From the NCBI GenBank assembly GCA_030068075.1, contig CM057843.1, positions 43,655,832 through 43,719,831 on the forward strand: a DNA stretch of 64,000 nt, written 5' to 3'. Positions 63,809 through 64,000 of this stretch are shown one piece after another; within the stretch, counting starts at the first letter, position 1, and the number at the start of each line of letters is the position of its first letter. Source of the DNA: Paguma larvata (lineage: Eukaryota; Chordata; Mammalia; Carnivora; Viverridae). The notes under the pieces are model-generated. The model was not told the DNA's origin, ran no database searches, and saw only the letters and a list, made by a program, of their open reading frames with translations. The position numbers were made by a program, and so were the translations under genes.

Positions 63809-64000
63809 TATTTATTTATTTATTTCTCATGTGTGAGAGAGAGAGAGAGAGAGAGCGCGCACGTGAGCAGGGGAAGAGCAGAGAGAGAATCCCAAGTAGG
63901 CTCCACACTGTCAGCAGAGAGCCTGATACAGGGCTGGAACTCACAAACTGTGAGATCAGGACCTGAGCCGAAATCAAGAGTCAGAGGCTTAACTGACTGA
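63809..64000 (-). mobile_element. CAN-SINE, minus strand, cut by the window end
   Basis: TTATTTATTTATTTATTTCT, (GA)n, GCGCGCACGTGAGCAGGGGA, CCGAAATCAAGAGTCAGAGG to AACTGACTGA. The last ~20 bp of the reversed head lie beyond the window. Confidence 0.93.

Noticed and set aside
47400..64000. Expected neighbours KRT10/KRT28
   Set aside because: No rod initiation or termination motif and no glycine-loop coding sequence appear after KRT12. The next keratin should lie further right.

Overview
This 64-kb window is mammalian genomic DNA from a cat-like carnivore (Feliformia, most likely a felid). About thirty copies of one tRNA-Lys-derived SINE are scattered through it. Their heads read close to GGCGCCTGGGTGGCTCAG, their 3' ends are (CT)n followed by AAATAAA-rich tails, and many have intact target-site duplications. 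This is the carnivore CAN-SINE family in its cat-lineage form. Family and species names come from memory of repeat consensus sequences; no database search was possible.

The window carries two complete protein-coding genes, both on the + strand and head to tail. Both are type I (acidic) keratins with the standard eight-exon structure. KRT20 (keratin 20; CDS 27510-34816, 437 aa) is the keratin of intestinal, gastric, urothelial and Merkel cells. KRT12 (keratin 12; CDS 42043-47131, 501 aa) is the corneal epithelial keratin. The order KRT20 then KRT12 in transcription direction, about 7 kb apart, matches the mammalian type I keratin cluster. In that cluster KRT23 lies upstream of KRT20, and KRT28/KRT10 lie beyond KRT12. 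Neither neighbour reaches into the window.

Layout: 1-27420 is the intergenic spacer upstream of KRT20, holding SINEs, L1, L2, MIR and MER5A remnants, microsatellites and one strong CTCF-like motif near 9350. KRT20 spans about 27424-34985, from TATA box to polyA signal. A SINE- and L1-rich 7-kb spacer follows. KRT12 spans about 41953-47400. From 47400 to 64000 is again repeat-rich intergenic DNA, with a second CTCF-like motif at 50795 and a decayed L2 LINE near 61.5-62.7 kb that happens to hold a 237-codon open frame.

The two keratins do not work together directly. Each pairs with a type II partner encoded on another chromosome (KRT8/KRT7 for KRT20, KRT3 for KRT12 in human) to form intermediate filaments, and each has its own TATA promoter and tissue-specific expression.

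The most interesting observations are these: the human-type KRT12 start codon is replaced by GTG; KRT12 has a 21-bp in-frame glycine-loop minisatellite; a sharp GC-rich block is confined to KRT12 exons 3-6; and KRT20 has substitutions at positions of known or likely functional weight (Asn at position 13, Gly158, VELD). There is also an apparently paralogous ~180-bp segment pair at 16.4 and 17.6 kb, CTCF-like motifs in the spacers, and nested or serial SINE insertions. I found no sign of a novel multi-gene system. This is an ordinary keratin locus with some lineage-specific features.
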